From assembly GCF_026003995.1 (NCBI RefSeq), contig NZ_BPIG01000002.1, forward strand, positions 248,001 through 312,000: a DNA stretch of 64,000 nucleotides. Direction: 5' to 3'. This DNA comes from Tepidiforma sp. (lineage in GTDB: Bacteria > Chloroflexota > Dehalococcoidia > Tepidiformales > Tepidiformaceae). The notes beneath the pieces were generated by a model. That model was not told where the DNA came from. It saw only the letters and a list, made by a program, of their open reading frames with translations, and ran no database searches. This document shows, in pieces, positions 1 through 9,221 of this stretch (the first letter of the stretch is position 1; each line of letters begins with the position of its first letter). Position numbers and translations under genes: made by a program.

Positions 1-2
1 GC

Positions 3-431
3 GGCAGCGGCCGCGCCGAATCCGCCGCACTCTACTGGACGGGCGCGTTCGCCGGCCTCGCCCTCGCCGCCGCCGTCGGCACCGCGATCTACCGCGGCGC
101 GAAGAGCCTCCCGCTCCGCGCCTTCTTCGATGTCTCCGCGGTCGCGCTCGTCGTCCTCGCCGCCGGCATGATCCCCAACGCCCTCAAAGAGCTCCACGAA
201 GCCGGGTTCATCGCCGCCCTCGGCCCCCGCATCTGGGACACCTACACCCTCCTCCCCGACAACTACGGCCCCGGCCGCTTCCTCGGCACCCTGCTCGGCT
301 ACGACGCCAGCCCGTTCGCCGGCCAGGTCATCGCCTACGCCGCCTACCTGCTCATCGCGGTCGTCGTCTTCATCCGCGCCGGCCGCCCCGCGCCCCGCAC
401 CCCATCCACCGCCGGAGTCACCGCCGCATGA
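3..431 (+). CDS. FTR1-family iron permease, C-terminal part (truncated by window start)
   Basis: The frame is open from the first complete codon at base 3, so the gene starts outside the window; 142 residues are visible. They form several hydrophobic helices. The stretch KSLPLRAFF, followed by a helix ending in ALKELHEAG, is typical of the last third of FTR1/EfeU high-affinity iron permeases of the cytoplasmic membrane. The iron-binding RExxE motifs of the family would lie upstream and cannot be checked. The stop overlaps the ATG of the cupredoxin lipoprotein (ATGA), so the two are probably co-translated, as expected when a periplasmic metallo-oxidase feeds the permease. The family call rests on a C-terminal fragment only. 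Confidence 0.75.
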   Translation, partial: GSGRAESAALYWTGAFAGLALAAAVGTAIYRGAKSLPLRAFFDVSAVALVVLAAGMIPNALKELHEAGFIAALGPRIWDTYTLLPDNYGPGRFLGTLLGYDASPFAGQVIAYAAYLLIAVVVFIRAGRPAPRTPSTAGVTAA

Positions 432-814
432 TCGCCCGCCCGCTCGCCAGGTTCGCCCCCCTCGCCGCCGCCGTCCTCCTCGCCGCCCTCTCCCTCGCCT
501 GCTCCGGCAGCGAAGGCCGCCGCATCGACGTCGCCGCGGGCGACCGTCCCGATGGCTCCATGTACTTCGAGCCGAAGACCATCACCGTCCAGCCCGGCGA
601 AAAGGTCACCTTCTACGTCCGGAACGACGGCTCGGGCGACCACGAGTTCGAATCCGACGAAGCCGCCATCGAAGAGGTCGTCATCCCGAAGGGCCGCCTC
701 CGCAAAGTCGCCTGGACCGCCCCGAAGAGCGGCGACTACCCCATTTACTGCGACATCACCGGCCACCGCCAGGCCGGCATGGAGCTCACCGTCCGCGTCC
801 AGCCCGCGCAGTAA
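428..814 (+). CDS. Cupredoxin-domain lipoprotein
   Basis: A 128-residue exported protein. A short hydrophobic signal ends in the lipobox LSLAC, so it should be lipid-anchored outside the membrane. The rest is one cupredoxin domain with all likely type-1 copper ligands: His in GDHEFES, then Cys, His and Met in YCDITGHRQAGM. It overlaps the FTR1 permease by 4 bases and is probably its partner in iron uptake, for example as a copper electron acceptor or ferroxidase helper. EfeO proteins carry a comparable N-terminal cupredoxin domain, but the EfeO peptidase-like part is missing here. The copper site is read from the sequence; the iron role comes from context. Confidence 0.8.
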   Translation: MIARPLARFAPLAAAVLLAALSLACSGSEGRRIDVAAGDRPDGSMYFEPKTITVQPGEKVTFYVRNDGSGDHEFESDEAAIEEVVIPKGRLRKVAWTAPKSGDYPIYCDITGHRQAGMELTVRVQPAQ

Positions 815-890
815 CGGCCCGGCCCCAGCCCGTTACAACCCCATATCAACCCCGGTCAAGATCGATCCGCAGCCGCCCGGCTGTGGTACG

Positions 891-1020
891 TTGACTGCGC
901 CGAATCCCGGCGCCCGCCGGGAACGGGGGACCCACCCACTGGGGTGCATCCTTCCGGGCTGGAAGGACGGCGACTTCCGACGCCGAACCCGTCAGCTAAC
1001 CCCGTAGGCGTTCGGAGGAG
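891..1020 (+). ncRNA. c-di-AMP riboswitch (ydaO-yuaA type leader)
   Basis: The leader carries the conserved blocks of the ydaO/yuaA class in order: closing stem strand CGCC (898-901) followed by GAATCC, AACGGGGGACCCA at 922-934, GGGGTGCATC at 941-950, and CGAACCCGTCAGCTAACCCC (984-1003), ending in the stem strand GGCG at 1007-1010. A short hairpin, AGGAG/CTCCT, follows at about 1016-1031 and could belong to the expression platform. Known members sense cyclic di-AMP and mostly turn off genes for wall hydrolases and potassium or osmolyte transport. Here the first gene downstream (1098) has no recognised function, followed by a lipoprotein and a cytidylate-kinase-like gene. Confidence 0.85.
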
Positions 1021-1097
1021 CGTTGCCTCCTCTCATCCTTCCGCACCGGCCGCGGCTGCCCCGCAGCCTGGCCCCACCGCGCACAGGAGGAACGCGC

Positions 1098-1580
1098 ATG
1101 CAGTACGCCATCTCCCCGTCCACCATCCTGCCCCGCCGCACCGTCTACCGGGAGGCCGAGTTCAGCCTCCCCCGCGTCGTCGAAGCGGCCACCCGCCTCC
1201 GCTCCTGGGCCCTCATCTCCGGCGAGCGGATCGTCGGCCTCCCCTTCGTCCGCGTCCGGGGCGACCTCACCTGCGAGGTCCACCTCCCCGTCGACGGCAT
1301 CGTTCAGCCCCATCCGCAGACCGGCGTCGCCGCGCACGCCGCATCCGAGTCGCCGGCCGTCTCCCTCCGCGTCGTCCGCTTCGACGAAGTCCGCGCCGTC
1401 ATCCGCGAGCTGAGCAGCGAAATCGCCGTCGATTGCGGGCTCGCCGGGCCCGTCGAGTTCCACCCCTCGACGGCCGAGTTCACCCACGGCACCCTCCTCT
1501 GGCCCGTCCACCGCCTCTCGCCGGCCCTCGCGCCGTCCGTCGCCATCCCCGGCAGCCGCGTCCTGGAGGTGGCGTCCTGA
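1098..1580 (+). CDS. Hypothetical protein downstream of c-di-AMP riboswitch
   Basis: 160 residues with no signal peptide or membrane segment, so probably cytoplasmic. I do not recognise the family. The ATG at 1098 was chosen because AGGAGG lies 8 bases upstream and because the reading frame further upstream runs through the riboswitch. The protein is a mix of predicted strands and helices, for example RVVRFDEVRAVIRELSS in the middle. Its stop TGA overlaps the start of the next lipoprotein gene (TGATG), indicating a translationally coupled operon. Its place as first gene after the riboswitch suggests a role in envelope or osmotic homeostasis; this is inference only. Confidence 0.7.
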   Translation: MQYAISPSTILPRRTVYREAEFSLPRVVEAATRLRSWALISGERIVGLPFVRVRGDLTCEVHLPVDGIVQPHPQTGVAAHAASESPAVSLRVVRFDEVRAVIRELSSEIAVDCGLAGPVEFHPSTAEFTHGTLLWPVHRLSPALAPSVAIPGSRVLEVAS

Positions 1581-2101
1581 TGCCCCGGCGCCGCTGGCGG
1601 GCGCTCCTCGCCGCAGGCCTCGCCGCCGGCGCTCTCGCGCTGGCCGCCTGCGGCGGGGGCGACGATGACGGGCCCACGCCCACACCCGCCAGCGGCGAAA
1701 CCCCCGCCGAGACCCCCGCCGCCACCGCGACGCCCGCCGCCGCCAGTCCCACCCCCGCCGGCAGCCCCACGCCCGTCGTCTTCGAACCCACCTTCACCTG
1801 CGCGAATCCGATCGCCCCGCTCGAGGCCCGCCTCCACCGCGGCGAAGCGGTCGAACTCCAGGGCCGCGTCTTCGGCACCGCCGACCGGAACGGCGACGCC
1901 GTCCTCGCCGTCGGCGCCTCGCTCGATGCCCTCCTCCGCGTCGAAGTCATCATCCCCGCCGCCAGCCGGGCAAGCTTCCCCGGCGACCCGGCCATCGGCT
2001 TCGCCGCCCGCGACGTCTGCGTCCGCGGCACGGTTGAAGATCGCAGCGGAATCCTTACCATCACCGCCACCTCGCCCGACGACATCACCGTCGTCGAATG
2101 A
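1580..2101 (+). CDS. Hypothetical lipoprotein, c-di-AMP riboswitch operon
   Basis: 173 residues. An Arg-rich start and hydrophobic helix end in the lipobox LALAAC followed by GGGDDD, the lipoprotein signature seen again and again in this window. A Thr/Pro/Ala-rich linker (about residues 35-65) leads to a compact domain of about 105 residues containing two cysteines (FTCANP and RDVCVRG), which could form a disulfide outside the cell. The domain resembles small OB-like or beta-rich binding modules, but I cannot name it. The start overlaps the previous stop, and its own stop overlaps an upstream candidate ATG of the kinase-like gene, so the three genes look like one operon. Confidence 0.7.
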   Translation: MPRRRWRALLAAGLAAGALALAACGGGDDDGPTPTPASGETPAETPAATATPAAASPTPAGSPTPVVFEPTFTCANPIAPLEARLHRGEAVELQGRVFGTADRNGDAVLAVGASLDALLRVEVIIPAASRASFPGDPAIGFAARDVCVRGTVEDRSGILTITATSPDDITVVE

Positions 2102-2115
2102 CCCTGGAGGTTCCC

Positions 2116-2766
2116 ATGCCCATCTCCGTCATCACCATCGCCCGCCAGGTCGGCACCGGCGGCGAAGAAGTCGCGCGCATCGTCGCGGAGAAGCTCGGCT
2201 ACCGCCTGCTCGACTACCGCATCGTGCAGGAGGCCGCCATCGAGGCCGGCGTCTCCCCCGAGACCATCGCCGAGGCCCAGCGCCGGCCCTCCTTCTTCGC
2301 CCGCATCATCGAAGCCCTCGCGCGCAACCCCGGCGCCGGCGCCGTCCAGTGGGGCGAACCCGTCAACATCGGCGCGACCCCCATCCTCACCTCCGCCGAC
2401 TACCGCCAGCTCGTCCAGCAGGTCGTCGAAGACTTCGCCGCCGACGGCCGCGTCGTCTTCCTCGGCCACGGCGCCCAGTTCATGCTCCACGAGCGGTCCG
2501 ACGTTTTCCGCGTCCTCGTCGCCGGCAGCGAAGGCCCGCGCGTCCGCCGTCTCATGCAGCAGATGGCCTGTGACGAAGCCACGGCCCGCGACGTCGCCCA
2601 GCGCACCGACCGCGAGCGCGTCGCCTACTTCCGCGAATACTACGGCGCCGAATGGCTCAGCCCCGCCAGCTACGACCTCGTCGTCAACACCGACCGGCTC
2701 GAGCCGGAGGCCGCCGCCCGCGTCGTCCTCGGCGCCGTCGAACTGCTCCAGCCCGCCGCCGTCTGA
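2116..2766 (+). CDS. Cytidylate kinase-like family protein
   Basis: 216 residues, cytoplasmic. It begins ISVITIARQVGTGGEEVAR, the degenerate P-loop (GTGG instead of GKS/T) typical of the cytidylate-kinase-like family, followed by LGYRLLDYRIVQEAA as in CMP kinases. Such proteins have the nucleoside-monophosphate-kinase fold, but their substrate is generally unknown. The ATG at 2116 is preferred because CTGGAGG sits just before it; an in-frame ATG at 2098 overlaps the lipoprotein stop and would add six residues. It is the last gene of the riboswitch operon. The family is fairly certain, the reaction is not. Confidence 0.75.
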   Translation: MPISVITIARQVGTGGEEVARIVAEKLGYRLLDYRIVQEAAIEAGVSPETIAEAQRRPSFFARIIEALARNPGAGAVQWGEPVNIGATPILTSADYRQLVQQVVEDFAADGRVVFLGHGAQFMLHERSDVFRVLVAGSEGPRVRRLMQQMACDEATARDVAQRTDRERVAYFREYYGAEWLSPASYDLVVNTDRLEPEAAARVVLGAVELLQPAAV

Positions 2767-2849
2767 GACTCGACCGAGCCGCCGCCGCTGCCTAGTCTGG
2801 GGTGCGAAGCCAATCCGCTTCGCACCCCTCGCACGTCCGGAGGCCCCCG

Positions 2850-3317
2850 TTGGACTGGTGGCGCATCGTCCACGTCCTCTCCCTCATCTGGCTCGGCGCC
2901 GGCCTCGGCGCCACCTACCCCCTCATCCTCCGCGCCTGGGCCACGAAGGACCTCCGCTACCGCGCCACCCTCCTCATCGAGGCCGCCAACAACGAGACCC
3001 GGGTCCTCCTCCCCGGCGCCATGGCGAGCGGCATCACCGGCTTCTTCTGGGCCGTCGCCGCCGAGTACAACTTCCTCAAAGACGCCTGGCTCGGCGTCCT
3101 CACCCTGCTCTACATCTTCTTCTACTTCGTCTGCCTGCCCCTGCTCGGCTTCGGCCTCCGCCGGGCCCGCCTCGCCGCCCTCGTCGCCCAGAAAAAAGGC
3201 GAAGAAACCGAAGAACTCCGCACCGTCCTCGAAGACCGCGTGCCCATCGTCTTCGGCACCATCCTCGTCCTCAGCGTCCCCCTCCTCGCCTGGCTCGCCG
3301 TCTTCAAACCCTTCTGA
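2850..3317 (+). CDS. Integral membrane protein, DUF2269-like
   Basis: 155 residues with about four membrane helices: residues 5-22, 55-70, 75-100 and a last one near the C-terminus ending VFKPF. The N-terminal WWRIVHVLSLIWLGAG resembles the first helix of DUF2269-type membrane proteins, which have a conserved His early in helix 1. Function unknown. The TTG start at 2850 is chosen because CGGAGG lies 8 bases upstream and the first membrane helix starts right after it; the frame extends to a GTG near 2802 without a good ribosome site. The gene stands alone and converges on the repeat-bearing gene that follows. Confidence 0.6.
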   Translation: MDWWRIVHVLSLIWLGAGLGATYPLILRAWATKDLRYRATLLIEAANNETRVLLPGAMASGITGFFWAVAAEYNFLKDAWLGVLTLLYIFFYFVCLPLLGFGLRRARLAALVAQKKGEETEELRTVLEDRVPIVFGTILVLSVPLLAWLAVFKPF

Positions 3318-3334
3318 GGGCGCTCCGCCCCCGC

Positions 3335-3829
3335 TCAAAACACCAGCGGCCCCCCTCGGCTCCCGTCTCCCGTCTCCCGGTTCCCGCTTCCCGTTTCCCG
3401 CTTCCCGCCTCCCTCCTCCACCCACCGCAGCAGGTCCACCGGGTCGAACGGCCCGATGGCGTCCGCCTCGCCCGGCGCGTACCGCACCGGCCGCCGGTGG
3501 GCGTCGCCCGCCGGGAGCGCCGTCAGCTCTGCCCGGTAGACGAGCGCCAGCTCCCAGCCGTCCGCATCGAACGGGAACGAGAGCGCGTCCGCGATCTCTA
3601 GCGCCGCCACCGCGCCGTCGCACCAGTCGTCCGCCAGCGCCGCGGCCGTCTCGTACGGGTTCTCGCCGTAGCCCATCACCGTCCACGGCAGCCAGCGGCC
3701 CCGCAGCCCCGGGGCTTCGACCTCGAACACCGTCAGCCGCCCTTCGAACACCGGCACGAGGTAGACCGCCACGTGCGCCCCGCCCGGCGTGAACGTCGCC
3801 TGCGGCTTGCCGAAGAACGCCTGGCTCAC
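3335..3829 (-). CDS. Nudix-like hypothetical protein with repeat-derived C-terminus
   Basis: 164 residues. The core (TFTPGGAHVAVYLVPVFEG, then WLPWTVMGYGENPYETAAALADDWC) has the layout of a Nudix-fold domain, but no Nudix box (GX5EX7REUXEEXGU) is visible, so hydrolase activity is doubtful. The last ~20 residues (GKRETGSGNRETGDGSRGG) are encoded by a heptamer DNA array on the other strand and form a 7-residue repeat. The GTG at 3829 is chosen (GGAAG 11 bases upstream); a TTG at 3874 would overlap the M16 peptidase stop. It follows the peptidase on the same strand and probably shares its mRNA. Function unknown. Confidence 0.6.
   Translation of the reverse strand: MSQAFFGKPQATFTPGGAHVAVYLVPVFEGRLTVFEVEAPGLRGRWLPWTVMGYGENPYETAAALADDWCDGAVAALEIADALSFPFDADGWELALVYRAELTALPAGDAHRRPVRYAPGEADAIGPFDPVDLLRWVEEGGGKRETGSGNRETGDGSRGGPLVF
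3361..3416. repeat. Heptamer array TCCCGYY, copy A (8 units)
   Basis: Eight consecutive 7-base units beginning TCCCG or TCCCT (for example TCCCGTC, TCCCGGT, TCCCGCT) with an unbroken 7-base period. The same units recur near 28.5 kb (13 units) and 42.3 kb (9 units). This copy lies inside the 3' end of the Nudix-like gene and is translated there. The GC-rich palindromic module that precedes the other two arrays is not present here. Confidence 0.85.
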
Positions 3830-3870
3830 CCGGCTATCTTCCCGCCCCGGCCGGCCCGCGTCGACACGCC

Positions 3871-5127
3871 TCAATCGAGGATGCCGGCGAACGTCCCCTC
3901 ATCGAGCGGCCCCACGGCCGCCAGCACCGCCTGCGCCGGGTCCAGCACCCGCCGGCCCGCCTCGAGCAGCTCGTCCGCCGTCACCGCGTCGAACCGGGCC
4001 ACCGCCTCGTCCACCGTCAGGATGCGCCCCCGCAGCAGCTCCTGCGAGCCGAGCCAGCCCGCCACCGCCCGCGTATCCTCCATCCGCAGCTGGATGCGCC
4101 CCTTCGCCATCTCCTTCGCTTTCTGCAGCTCCTCCGGCGAAATCCCGGCGAGCAGCTTCTGCGCCTCCTCCAGCGTCGCCTCCGCCGTCACCCGCGCGTT
4201 CTCCGGGTCGCACCCCGCGTAAATCGTCAGCGAACCGGCGTCCCGGTACTCGCTCGTGTAGCTGTGGATGTCGTAGACGAGCGCCCGCTCCTCCCGCAGC
4301 TCGAGGAAGAGCCGGCTCGACATCCCTTCGCCCAGCAGCATGTTCAGCAGGCTGACCGCGAACCGCTCCTCGCTGTCGAGCGGCACGCCCGGGAAGCCGA
4401 AACAGAGGTGCGCCTGCTCCGTCTGCTTCTCCCGCACCCGGAGGCGCGGCGTCTCGCCCCGCGGCACCGCCGGGAACCAGCTGCCCGGCTCTGCCGGGGG
4501 CACGGCGCCCAGCCACCGCTCCGCCGCCGCCGCGACCTCCGCATGGCGGATGTTCCCCGCCACGGCCAGCACCATGTTCCCCGGCACGTACTGCTTCCGG
4601 AAGTACTGCACCACCGCCTCGAGCGGCAGCGCCTGCACGCTCTGCGGCGTCCCGCCGATCTCCCGGCCCAGCGGCTGCCCCGGCCAGAGCGTCTCGTCCG
4701 CGAGGATCGCGCTCATCTCCGCCGGGCTGTCCTCGATGCCCGCCAGCTCCTCGAGGATCACCGCCCGCTCCTTCTCCAGCTCCGCCGGGTCCATCACCGG
4801 GGCCGTCACCATATCCGCGAGGATGTCGATGACCGTCATCGCCGCCGTGTGCGGCACCTTCGCGTAATACAGCGTCGCCTCCCGGTCCGTCGCCGCATTG
4901 TGCACGCCGCCGACCGATTCGATCGCCTCCGAAATCTCCCGCGCCGTCGGCCGCCGCGAGGCCCCCTTGAAGAGCATGTGCTCGAGGAAGTGCGACAGCC
5001 CCGCCTCCTCGTCCCGCTCGTAGCGGCTCCCCGCCCCCACGTAGATGCTCACCGTCGCCGAGCGCGTGTGCGGCAGCTCCGCCGTCACCACCCGCAGCCC
5101 GTTCTCGAGAACCGTGCGCTGATACAT
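3871..5127 (-). CDS. M16 family zinc metallopeptidase (processing-peptidase type)
   Basis: 418 residues, no signal peptide. It starts MYQRTVLENGLRVVT as usual for the family. The inverted zinc motif HXXEH is present as HFLEH near residue 49, followed by MLFKGASRR and the conserved NAATDREATLYYAK segment; the third zinc ligand (Glu) would lie about 75 residues after the motif. The glycine-rich GEGMSSRLF region in the second half fits the substrate-closing domain. Length matches single-chain bacterial PqqL/YmxG-like peptidases that degrade or process peptides. The ATG at 5127 has AGGGGAG 8 bases before it. The Nudix-like gene follows closely on the same strand. Confidence 0.9.
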   Translation of the reverse strand: MYQRTVLENGLRVVTAELPHTRSATVSIYVGAGSRYERDEEAGLSHFLEHMLFKGASRRPTAREISEAIESVGGVHNAATDREATLYYAKVPHTAAMTVIDILADMVTAPVMDPAELEKERAVILEELAGIEDSPAEMSAILADETLWPGQPLGREIGGTPQSVQALPLEAVVQYFRKQYVPGNMVLAVAGNIRHAEVAAAAERWLGAVPPAEPGSWFPAVPRGETPRLRVREKQTEQAHLCFGFPGVPLDSEERFAVSLLNMLLGEGMSSRLFLELREERALVYDIHSYTSEYRDAGSLTIYAGCDPENARVTAEATLEEAQKLLAGISPEELQKAKEMAKGRIQLRMEDTRAVAGWLGSQELLRGRILTVDEAVARFDAVTADELLEAGRRVLDPAQAVLAAVGPLDEGTFAGILD

Positions 5128-5392
5128 CGATACTCCCCTGCCCGCCCGGGCACCACGCCGGATCCTACGCGCGCGCCCGCCTTGCCGCGAATCGCGCCGC
5201 GAAACCTGTTCGTAACACCGGTGCAATTCCCCCGAAACTCCCTCCCCCTACCCTGACGGCAGCACGCAGGACTTCCCGGCTGCGCCCCGCGAAACACGAA
5301 CTTCATCGTTTCGGCCTGCCCCGGCCCGTGGCCGTAGCTGCCCGCCGGGCGACAATCGGGAGACCCGCCCACTACACCGCCAGAGGAGTTCG
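5128..5392. other. Divergent intergenic region between M16 peptidase and glnA
   Basis: 265 bases separating two divergent genes. A clear ribosome site (GAGGAG) precedes glnA. I saw no convincing -35/-10 pair and no GlnR- or NtcA-like operator, although promoters for both directions must lie here. Confidence 0.5.
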
Positions 5393-6838
<1,446 letters not shown>

Positions 6839-6865
6839 GCCCCGGCGCTCCGTTCGCCACCCGGC

Positions 6866-6903
6866 GGCGGCTCCCCCGACAGGGGAGCCGCCGTTCCGTT
6901 TCC
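6866..6903 (+). terminator. Rho-independent terminator of glnA
   Basis: Perfect 11-bp stem GGCGGCTCCCC / GGGGAGCCGCC (6866-6876 with 6882-6892), 5-base loop, followed by a T-rich tail (GTTCCGTTT). It lies 28 bases after the glnA stop. Confidence 0.85.
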
Positions 6904-6952
6904 CCGCCGGGCCTGCTACCGTAGCCCGCTACCCGCGCCGGAGGCCCGCCCC

Positions 6953-7588
6953 ATGCCCCGCACCATCGCCTTCCTCCTCTTCGACGGCGCCGAAGAGCTC
7001 GATCTCGCCGGCCCCTGGGAGATCTTCACCATGGTCGAAGAGCTCCAGCCCGGCGCCGTCCGCTGCTACACCGCCAGCGAAACCGGCGGCCCCGTCACCT
7101 GCGCCAAGGGCCTCCGCGTCCTGCCGGATTGCGCCTTCGCCGATGCCCCGCCGGCCGGCGTCGTCATCATCCCCGGCGGCATCGGCACCCGCCGCGAGCG
7201 CCGCAACCCCGCCTTCCTCGCCGCCCTCGAACGGCTCCGTGCCGGCGCCGAGGTCACCGCCTCCGTCTGCACCGGCGCCCTCGTCCTCGACGCGGCCGGG
7301 CTCCTCGATGGCCGTCGCGCCATCACCCACCGCGTCGGCATCCCCATCCTCCGCCGAAACCCTCGCATCACCGTCGTCGAAGGCGCCCGCTACCTCGACG
7401 AAGGCGACATCGTCACCGCCGCCGGCGTCTCCGCCGGCATCGATATGGCGCTGCACCTCGTCCGCCGCTTCTGGGGCGCGGAGATGGCCGACCGCGTCCG
7501 CGAGGCCGCCGAATACTACCCCGAACCGTACGGCCCGCCCGCTCAGCCGCCGAGCAGCGATTCCGCCGCCCGCCGCTCCTCCGCGTAG
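6953..7588 (+). CDS. DJ-1/PfpI family protein (isonitrile-hydratase-like)
   Basis: 211 residues. The class-I amidotransferase-like fold is indicated by AFLLFDGAEELDLAGPWE at the start, VVIIPGGIG, and the nucleophile elbow SVCTGALVL (Cys near residue 106) followed by LLDGRRAITHR. This arrangement matches the branch containing isonitrile hydratase and the ligand domains of AraC-type regulators, but no HTH is attached, so an enzyme or chaperone role is more likely. CGGAGG precedes the ATG. The 3' end overlaps the convergent carboxylesterase by 46 bases, and its last ~20 residues are low-complexity. Substrate unknown. Confidence 0.85.
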   Translation: MPRTIAFLLFDGAEELDLAGPWEIFTMVEELQPGAVRCYTASETGGPVTCAKGLRVLPDCAFADAPPAGVVIIPGGIGTRRERRNPAFLAALERLRAGAEVTASVCTGALVLDAAGLLDGRRAITHRVGIPILRRNPRITVVEGARYLDEGDIVTAAGVSAGIDMALHLVRRFWGAEMADRVREAAEYYPEPYGPPAQPPSSDSAARRSSA

Positions 7589-9048
7589 GGGTCGCGCTCC
7601 AGCCTGCTCTCCCGGTCGAACACCATCGTCGGCCGCTGCTCCGCGTCGTACGCCTCCCACCGCCCGATTCCCTCGTGCGATGGGTCGCCGCTCCGCGCGA
7701 AGGCGATCCACGCGTCCATCATGTTCGCCGAAAGCCGCTCCACGTCCGGCCCCGTCCCCGCGAAGCGGTCCTGCCCCGGCGTGTCCAGCGTCCCGAAGAC
7801 GAACGGCATCTCCAGCGCGTGGCAGGCGCCCAGCGCGCCCCGCCGCGCCGGCGACGCGTAGGTGAAGAAGTACACGTACGTCCGCGGCTCGTGCTGCCGC
7901 TGCGCCAGCGCCAGGCGCAGCGCGTTCTGCCGGAAGATGCCCTCCGACCAGAGCGTATCGAGCACGTCGAGGTTCTCCGCCGGCAGCCCGCGCGCCCGCC
8001 GCGCCTCGCGCACCGCCGCAATCGCCGCCCGCAGCCGCTCCGCCGAAGCCCCCGGGAAGAGCGCGCCCGCCGCCCGCTCGAGCGCCGCGTCGTCCATCGG
8101 CTCCCGCTGCTGCATCGCGAAGAACAGCTTCGCCTCGTCCCGGTTCGTCCCGATCATCACCGGGATCCCGGCCGCCGCGCCGGCCGCCACCGCCTCCAGC
8201 GGCTGCTGCGGCAGCGTCTCCCCGTCGGCCATCGGCGCGAAGAGCATCGTCCCGAAGCCCCGCGTGGCGGCCACCTTCGCCTGCGCCTCCAGCAGCCGGT
8301 CCGCGTCCAGCGTGAGCAGCCCCCCAGGCGAAGGGAGCCCGGCCGCCTCCGTCACGCGGTCGACCACCTGCCCCGCCTCCTCCGGGCTCGCCGCGCGGCC
8401 CGTCCCGCTCTGCAGGATCGCCTTGTGGAAGAGCCCCCGCGCCGCCGGCATCGCCAGCAGCGTGCCGACCGATGCCGCGCCCGCCGATTCGCCGAAGATC
8501 GTCACGTTCCGCGGGTCGCCCCCGAACGCCGCGATGTGGTCGTGCACCCAGCGCAGCGCCGCGATCGCGTCGAGCTGGCCGCAGTTGTTCGCCAGCCCCC
8601 GGCCCGGCAGCCGGGTCGCCGGGTGCAGGTAGCCGAACGCCCCCAGCCGGTAGTTGATCGTCACCACCACCACGTCGCCCCGCCGCGCCAGCGGCCCGCC
8701 GTCGTACAGCGCCTCCGCGCCGCTCCCGTGCGTGAAGCCGCCCCCGTGGATCCAGAACAGCACCGGCCGCCGCCGGCTGTCGCACGCCGGCGTGAAGATG
8801 TTCAGCGAAAGGCAGTCCTCGCTCTGCGGCCCGCTCGCCGCGAATCCCGGGATCGGGTGGCCCGTCTGGCGCGCCGCCGGCCCCGGCTTCGAAGCCGGCC
8901 GTGTCCCCGGCCACGCCACCGGCGGCAGCGGCGCCTTCCAGCGCAGCGGCCCCACCGGCGCGGCGGCATACGGCACCCCGAGGAAGGCCGCATGGCCCGC
9001 CCGCGAAACGCCTTCCAGCCGCCCGAAACTCGTCTCGACGATCGGCAT
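7543..9048 (-). CDS. Type-B carboxylesterase / lipase family
   Basis: 501 residues, alpha/beta hydrolase of the cholinesterase-like class. The oxyanion-hole motif HGGGF is at residues 101-105, the nucleophile is Ser188 in FGESAGAAS, and SEDCLSLNIF (residues 76-85) is the second family signature. The protein has no signal peptide, so it acts in the cytoplasm on unknown carboxylic esters. AGGGAG lies before the ATG, and a short-spaced promoter is seen at 9079-9105. The gene is a single transcription unit convergent with the DJ-1 gene, and its 3' end overlaps that gene. Confidence 0.93.
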   Translation of the reverse strand: MPIVETSFGRLEGVSRAGHAAFLGVPYAAAPVGPLRWKAPLPPVAWPGTRPASKPGPAARQTGHPIPGFAASGPQSEDCLSLNIFTPACDSRRRPVLFWIHGGGFTHGSGAEALYDGGPLARRGDVVVVTINYRLGAFGYLHPATRLPGRGLANNCGQLDAIAALRWVHDHIAAFGGDPRNVTIFGESAGAASVGTLLAMPAARGLFHKAILQSGTGRAASPEEAGQVVDRVTEAAGLPSPGGLLTLDADRLLEAQAKVAATRGFGTMLFAPMADGETLPQQPLEAVAAGAAAGIPVMIGTNRDEAKLFFAMQQREPMDDAALERAAGALFPGASAERLRAAIAAVREARRARGLPAENLDVLDTLWSEGIFRQNALRLALAQRQHEPRTYVYFFTYASPARRGALGACHALEMPFVFGTLDTPGQDRFAGTGPDVERLSANMMDAWIAFARSGDPSHEGIGRWEAYDAEQRPTMVFDRESRLERDPYAEERRAAESLLGG

Positions 9049-9078
9049 CCCGTTGCTCCCTGCCCGGCGTTGGCCGGC

Positions 9079-9105
9079 ATTCTACCCGCGCCAGCTCCCC
9101 GTCAA
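9079..9105 (-). promoter_or_regulatory. Putative promoter of the carboxylesterase
   Basis: On the minus strand, -35 TTGACG (9105-9100) and -10 TAGAAT (9084-9079) are separated by 15 bases, a shorter spacer than usual. They lie 31 bases upstream of the esterase ATG. Confidence 0.4.
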
Positions 9106-9172
9106 GTTGCGTCGTCAAGAATTCGACGAACTTGTGTGAAAACTTTACCTTCGTGAAAAACCGCGCAAAGCC

Positions 9173-9204
9173 CAAAAAACGGGGGCGGCCTGCGCCGCCC
9201 CCGC
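9173..9204 (-). terminator. Rho-independent terminator of the 99-residue gene
   Basis: Minus-strand hairpin GGGGGCGGC / GCCGCCCCC followed by GTTTTTTG. It lies just after the stop of the gene at 9222-9521. Confidence 0.85.
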
Positions 9205-9221
9205 CTCGCTGCCGCCGGCGT

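Noticed and set aside
3335-3829. Calling this an active Nudix hydrolase
   Set aside because: No Nudix box; only the general fold is suggested.
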